Below, piece by piece: positions 60,361 to 64,000 of a stretch of 64,000 nt of DNA (position 1 is the first letter of the stretch; each line of letters opens with the position of its first letter). The notes under the pieces are model-generated. The model saw only the letters and a program-made list of their open reading frames with translations. It had not been told where the DNA came from and searched no databases. The stretch spans positions 132,426 to 196,425 of the forward strand of contig NZ_JAWLVJ010000006.1 in the NCBI RefSeq assembly GCF_033100395.1. The letters are read 5' to 3'. Position numbers and translations under genes: made by a program. Origin of the DNA: Terasakiella sp033100395 (GTDB lineage Bacteria > Pseudomonadota > Alphaproteobacteria > Rhodospirillales > Terasakiellaceae).

Positions 60361-61839
60361 ATGACAAAACTGACAAATATGACACTGGCCTCCGCGCGTG
60401 ATGGCCTGAAAGCGGGCGAGTTCACAGCTGTTGAACTGACCCAAGCACACATCGATGCCATGGAAGCCAACAAAGATCTGAACGCTTTCATCACCGATAC
60501 GCCTGAACTGGCGTTGGAAAGTGCCAAAGCATCTGACGAAAAAATCAAATCCGGTGAAGCGGGTAACATGGAAGGTCTGCCGATTGGTATGAAAGACCTG
60601 TTCTGTACCGAAGGCGTGCGCACAACGGCAGCATCCCGCATTCTGGACAATTTCATTCCGCCTTATGAATCCACTGTTTCAAATAACCTGAAACAAGCGG
60701 GTGCGGTCATGCTGGGTAAAACCAACCTGGATGAATTCGCCATGGGATCGGCCAACATCACATCCAATTTCGGTTCGGTTAAAAACCCCTGGAGCCAGGA
60801 TGCAGGTAAAGACCTGGTTCCTGGTGGATCAAGTGGTGGTTCTGCTGCTGCTGTTGCAGGTGAGCTTTGCTTGGCTGCGACGGGTACGGATACAGGTGGT
60901 TCCATCCGCCAGCCAGCCTCTTTCACAGGGATCGTTGGTCTGAAGCCGACATATGGTCGTTGTTCACGTTGGGGTATTGTTGCTTTTGCGTCATCCCTTG
61001 ACCAGGCTGGCCCCATGACCAAGACCGTACAGGACAGCGCCATTATGCTGCAGTCCATGGTCGGGTTTGACCAAAAAGATTCCACATCTGCCCCCATCGA
61101 TGTGCCAAACTTTGAAGCCGCCCTCACTGGTGACATCAAGGGCCTGCGCGTTGGTATCCCGAAAGAATATCGCATGGACGGTATGTCGGATGAGATCGCC
61201 AAGCTGTGGGATGACGGCGCGGCCATGTTGAAAGATGCAGGTGCTGAAATCGTTGATGTTTCTCTGCCGCATACAAAATATGCACTGGCGACTTACTATA
61301 TCGTTGCGCCTGCTGAGGCTTCTGCCAATCTGGCGCGCTATGACGGTGTACGTTATGGCCACCGTGCAGAGGGCGAGCTGGAAAGCCTGGATGATCTTTA
61401 CTGCAAAACACGCGGTGAAGGCTTCGGTGATGAAGTCCAACGCCGTATCATGATCGGCGCCTACGTGCTGTCTGCGGGTTACTACGATGCCTATTATGCG
61501 AAAGCACAGAAGGTTCGCACATTGATCGCGCAGGATTTCAAAAACGCTTACGAAACATGCGACGTGATCCTGACACCGACCTGCCCATCTGCGGCCTTTG
61601 GTCTGGGTGAAAAACAGGATGACCCACTGACCATGTATCTGAACGACGTTTTCACCGTCCCGACCTCCCTTGCTGGTCTGCCGGGGATTTCAGTCCCAAC
61701 GGGTCTGTCCAAGGATGGTCTGCCGCTGGGTCTGCAATTGATCGGGCGTGCGTTTGACGAAGAAACACTGTTGCGCACCGCAGGTGTTCTGGAAACAGCC
61801 GCTGGCTTTACAGCGAAACCTGCGATGTTGGGAGCGTAA
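60361..61839 (+). CDS. gatA: Aspartyl/glutamyl-tRNA amidotransferase subunit A
   Basis: The protein has 492 residues and releases ammonia from glutamine for transamidation of misacylated tRNA. The amidase signature holds the catalytic triad: Lys78 in GMKDLFC, Ser157 in GGSSGGSAAAV and Ser181 in GTDTGGSIRQP. The spacing matches that of other GatA proteins. It is two bases after gatC. The operon implies that this organism makes Gln-tRNA, Asn-tRNA or both by the indirect route. Confidence 0.97.
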   Translation: MTKLTNMTLASARDGLKAGEFTAVELTQAHIDAMEANKDLNAFITDTPELALESAKASDEKIKSGEAGNMEGLPIGMKDLFCTEGVRTTAASRILDNFIPPYESTVSNNLKQAGAVMLGKTNLDEFAMGSANITSNFGSVKNPWSQDAGKDLVPGGSSGGSAAAVAGELCLAATGTDTGGSIRQPASFTGIVGLKPTYGRCSRWGIVAFASSLDQAGPMTKTVQDSAIMLQSMVGFDQKDSTSAPIDVPNFEAALTGDIKGLRVGIPKEYRMDGMSDEIAKLWDDGAAMLKDAGAEIVDVSLPHTKYALATYYIVAPAEASANLARYDGVRYGHRAEGELESLDDLYCKTRGEGFGDEVQRRIMIGAYVLSAGYYDAYYAKAQKVRTLIAQDFKNAYETCDVILTPTCPSAAFGLGEKQDDPLTMYLNDVFTVPTSLAGLPGISVPTGLSKDGLPLGLQLIGRAFDEETLLRTAGVLETAAGFTAKPAMLGA

Positions 61840-61846
61840 GAAGAAT

Positions 61847-63304
61847 ATGAGTTACATTATCAAAGGTGAAACAGCCGACTGGGAAGTTGTGATCGGTCTG
61901 GAAGTCCACTGTCAGGTGATTTCCAACGCCAAGCTGTTCTCTGGTGCCTCCACCAAATTCGGGGCGGAACCAAACCACAACGTCGCTTTCCTGGATGCCG
62001 GGATGCCGGGCATGCTGCCTGTGATCAACGAAAAATGTATCGAACAGGCTGTTCGGACTGGTCTGGGGCTGAAAGCTCAGATCAACAATACGTCTGTTTT
62101 CTCCCGTAAGAACTATTTCTACGCGGATTTGCCACTGGGCTATCAGATTTCACAGTTTGACAAGCCGATCGTGGGCGAAGGCACCATGATCCTTGACCTT
62201 GAAGGCGGCAAAACCAAAGAAGTACGTATCGAACGTCTGCATATGGAAATCGATGCGGGTAAATCCCAGCATGACCAGCATCCAACCAAGTCCTTCATCG
62301 ACTTGAACCGTGCCGGTGTGTGTCTGATGGAAATCGTATCGCACGCCGATATGCGCAGCCCGGAAGAAGCAGGTGCGTACGTTCGCAAATTGCGTTCTAT
62401 CGTTCGTTACCTCGGGACTTGTGACGGCAACATGGACGAAGGCTCCATGCGTTGTGACGTAAACGTTTCTGTTCGTAAAGTGGGTGAAACACACCTGCGT
62501 ACACGTACTGAATCCAAAAACGTAAACTCCGTTCGTTTCGTCATGCAGGCGATTGAAGCCGAAGCAGCGCGTCAGGTTGAAGTCTATGAAGAAGGCGGCG
62601 AAGTTATTCAGCAAACCCGCCTGTTCGACCCGACCAAAGGCGAGACACGCCCGATGCGTTCCAAGGAAGAAGCCCACGATTACCGCTACTTCCCGGACCC
62701 GGACCTGCTGCCGTTGACCATTTCGGACGAATATATCGAAAATATCCGTGCAACCCTGCCAGAACTGCCGGATGAGAAGAAAGAGCGTTTCATCAACGAT
62801 CTTGGTCTGTCTGCTTATGATGCTTCCGTTCTGGTCGCCGAAAAAGAAAAAGCGGATTTTTACGAAGAAGTTGCCAAGGGCCGTGATGGCAAACTGGCCG
62901 CAAACTGGGTGATCACCAACCTGTTTGGCGCGCTCAACAAGCTGGGTAAAGGCATTGAAGACAGCCCGGTAAGTGCTGAAAACCTCGGTAAGCTGGTTGG
63001 TTTGATCTCAGATGACACGATTTCCGGTCGTATTGCTAAAGATGTTTTTGAGATCATGATCGAAACAGGCGATGACCCTGAAAAGATCGTGGAAGAAAAA
63101 GGCCTCAAGCAGATCACCGATACAGGTGCCATCGAAGCTGCCATCGAAGAGATTATCGCGGCCAACCAAGACAAGGTTGAACAAATCCGCGCTGGTAAAG
63201 ACAAAATGCTCGGCTGGTTCGTCGGTCAGGTCATGAAAGCCACGCAAGGTAAAGCCAACCCGGGCGTGGTTAACAAACTGCTCCGTGATAAAATCATGGG
63301 GTAG
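61847..63304 (+). CDS. gatB: Aspartyl/glutamyl-tRNA amidotransferase subunit B
   Basis: The start at 61847 (MSYIIKG) gives 485 residues; the longer frame overlaps gatA. GatB binds and activates the misacylated tRNA. Conserved parts are VVIGLEVHCQV, PGMLPVINEK, SRKNYFYADLPLGYQISQ, HMEIDAGKSQHD and MRCDVNVSVR. The tail domain (YqeY-like) occupies the last 150 residues, ending GKANPGVVNKLLRDKI. A terminator follows. Confidence 0.97.
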   Translation: MSYIIKGETADWEVVIGLEVHCQVISNAKLFSGASTKFGAEPNHNVAFLDAGMPGMLPVINEKCIEQAVRTGLGLKAQINNTSVFSRKNYFYADLPLGYQISQFDKPIVGEGTMILDLEGGKTKEVRIERLHMEIDAGKSQHDQHPTKSFIDLNRAGVCLMEIVSHADMRSPEEAGAYVRKLRSIVRYLGTCDGNMDEGSMRCDVNVSVRKVGETHLRTRTESKNVNSVRFVMQAIEAEAARQVEVYEEGGEVIQQTRLFDPTKGETRPMRSKEEAHDYRYFPDPDLLPLTISDEYIENIRATLPELPDEKKERFINDLGLSAYDASVLVAEKEKADFYEEVAKGRDGKLAANWVITNLFGALNKLGKGIEDSPVSAENLGKLVGLISDDTISGRIAKDVFEIMIETGDDPEKIVEEKGLKQITDTGAIEAAIEEIIAANQDKVEQIRAGKDKMLGWFVGQVMKATQGKANPGVVNKLLRDKIMG

Positions 63305-63326
63305 GGTGTTGACACACTGCTAGATA

Positions 63327-63364
63327 AAAAGGGCGTTCTCTTAAGTGGGGACGCCCTTTTTTGT
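63327..63364 (+). terminator. Rho-independent terminator of gatCAB
   Basis: AAAAAGGGCGTTC and GGACGCCCTTTTTT form a stem with one G-T pair around a ten-base loop, with a T-run. Confidence 0.85.
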
Positions 63365-63379
63365 GCTGCCCCCCATATC

Positions 63380-63476
63380 GTCATTCCCGCGAATGCGGGA
63401 ACCCAGAAGAACGGTTGAAACAGAAAACTGGGTCCCCGTTTTACCTGTCGGTGGCCTCTGGCTCACGGGGATGACG
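63380..63476. repeat. Palindromic repeat, family A, copy 2
   Basis: It opens GTCATTCCCGCGAATGCGGGAA and closes CTCACGGGGATGACG, with the core TGGGTCCCCGTTTTACCTGTCGGTGG shared with 48364-48460. It follows the gatCAB terminator. Confidence 0.8.
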
Positions 63477-63530
63477 GAATGGGACGTACTACCATATTCA
63501 CCAAACACATCTCTCTTTATCCCTCATTTT

Positions 63531-63616
63531 CGTCATCGCGCACCCGTTGCGCGATAATGGGCAAGGGCAAGTGCTCTGCATTCACCCCTGATGCCGCAAC
63601 ACATGCGGCATGACGA
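63531..63616. repeat. Palindromic repeat, family B, copy 3
   Basis: CGTCATCGCGCACCCGTTGCGCGAT at the left and ATGCCGCAACACATGCGGCATGACGAT at the right, as in the copies at 45383 and 47124. It is 55 bases from the family A copy, so both families cluster in this spacer. Confidence 0.75.
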
Positions 63617-63699
63617 TGAGGAGAGCCATCAACGGCGTTTTTATGAATATTTTAAACTGCTAATAGGCTAAAGTTTAATTAAATTGTTAAGTTAAATAG

Positions 63700-63927
63700 T
63701 TAGGTGGATTTAGCAGCTACTGTCTTTATTTCATAATCAAAAGGTAATGTAGGTTCTTCACCCTCCCATGCCCACGCTTCATTAAGTTGTTCTTTATCTA
63801 GGTTAAGTGCATTTTTTAATTCGCACCCTGAAATATTGGAATGACTAAAATTTACATTTGTCAAGTTACTAGCAGCAAAGGTTGAGCCACTAAGGTTAGT
63901 GTTACTGAGATTAGGTTCTGTTGACAA
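63700..63927 (-). pseudogene. 3' remnant of a pentapeptide-repeat protein
   Basis: The reading frame has about four pentapeptide-type turns (NLSNTNLSGSTF, ASNLTNVNF, HSNISGCELKNA) and then a non-repeat tail ending EIKTVAAKST. Normal members are longer. The only start in frame is a TTG at 63927, with a stop just upstream. That TTG lies inside the end of a transposase reading frame. The upstream part was therefore probably removed by an IS insertion. A short intact gene is possible but less likely. Confidence 0.6.
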
Positions 63928-64000
63928 AGTGCTTTACCCAAACCCGAATTGATGTGACCTGAACGAAGCCGAGAAAGCTTAACATCGTTTTGTCATATCG
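63911..64000 (-). mobile_element. 3' end of an IS5-family transposase gene, cut by the window edge
   Basis: On the minus strand from the window edge, 29 codons then TAA (63911-63913) are open. The peptide begins RYDKTMLSFLGFVQVTSIRV and ends WVKHFVNRT. The RYDK..-SFL....-SIR.W pattern is the characteristic C-terminus of IS5-type (DDE) transposases. The element extends beyond the window. Its right end should lie within a few dozen bases of the stop, inside or just before the pentapeptide-repeat remnant. Confidence 0.72.

Overview
The window reads as a piece of alphaproteobacterial chromosome. The clearest lineage signs are the C4-pathway 5-aminolevulinate synthase (hemA), the psd-pssA pair, a gatCAB operon, an ELM1-family protein, a DctPQM TRAP transporter with a DctB/DctD pair, and many sensory proteins. 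A free-living aquatic member of the Rhodospirillales/Terasakiella type would fit, but no rRNA or other decisive marker is present. I saw no tRNA, rRNA or CRISPR array. Most genes have moderate GC. A few AT-rich genes (about 34.5-36.4 kb, 37.0-37.5 kb and 45.5-47.1 kb) stand out as accessory.

Layout. 0-5 kb: an ECF sigma/anti-sigma pair, a periplasmic molybdenum sulfite dehydrogenase with a diheme cytochrome c, a Fur-like box and a DUF2325 gene. 5-15.9 kb: rlmE and ppx/gppA. After them come a long leader with an FNR/FixK-type dyad, a DUF4212 plus sodium:solute symporter pair, its usual companions (cNMP/CBS/DUF294 protein and a DEDDh exonuclease), two hemerythrins, dusA, a GNAT acetyltransferase and a dodecin. 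15.9-23.3 kb: a signalling block with a CHASE-PAS histidine kinase, a STAS/RsbW-like/PP2C partner-switching set, and a two-gene split Aer-like receptor. 23.3-34.5 kb: universal stress proteins, hemA, a PadR-like regulator, twin CheY-like proteins, an SDR, an APH/P-loop kinase fusion, an SRAP protein, an ABC substrate-binding protein and a HAD phosphatase. 34.5-45.4 kb: orphan periplasmic binding proteins, a MarR regulator, a LOG-family protein, a LysM protein, psd-pssA and a Cpx-like two-component system beside a Met/His/Gly-rich periplasmic protein.

45.4-49.3 kb: an AT-rich ParB-like gene bracketed by two copies of a palindromic repeat, then pyrC, pyrE and an unlisted 31-residue membrane protein. 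49.3-57 kb: dctMQP, dctD, dctB and a periplasmic binding protein gene that overlaps dctB. 57-64 kb: an ELM1 protein, an FAD-linked oxidoreductase, gatCAB, a cluster of repeats and, at the right edge, the 3' end of an IS5-type transposase that runs into the remnant of a pentapeptide-repeat gene.

The most interesting points are these. The DctD-like regulator has GAFPGN where the sigma-54 contact motif GAFTGA is expected; a tandem operator lies upstream of dctP and I could not find a -24/-12 promoter. The partner-switching module has an anti-sigma-type kinase that carries a degenerate receiver-like N-terminus. The aerotaxis-like receptor is split into overlapping PAS and signalling genes. Two repeat families share the same outer CGTCAT/ATGACG ends, and one brackets the ParB-like island. 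The IS/pentapeptide junction and the tiny gene after pyrE are also new relative to simple ORF calling.
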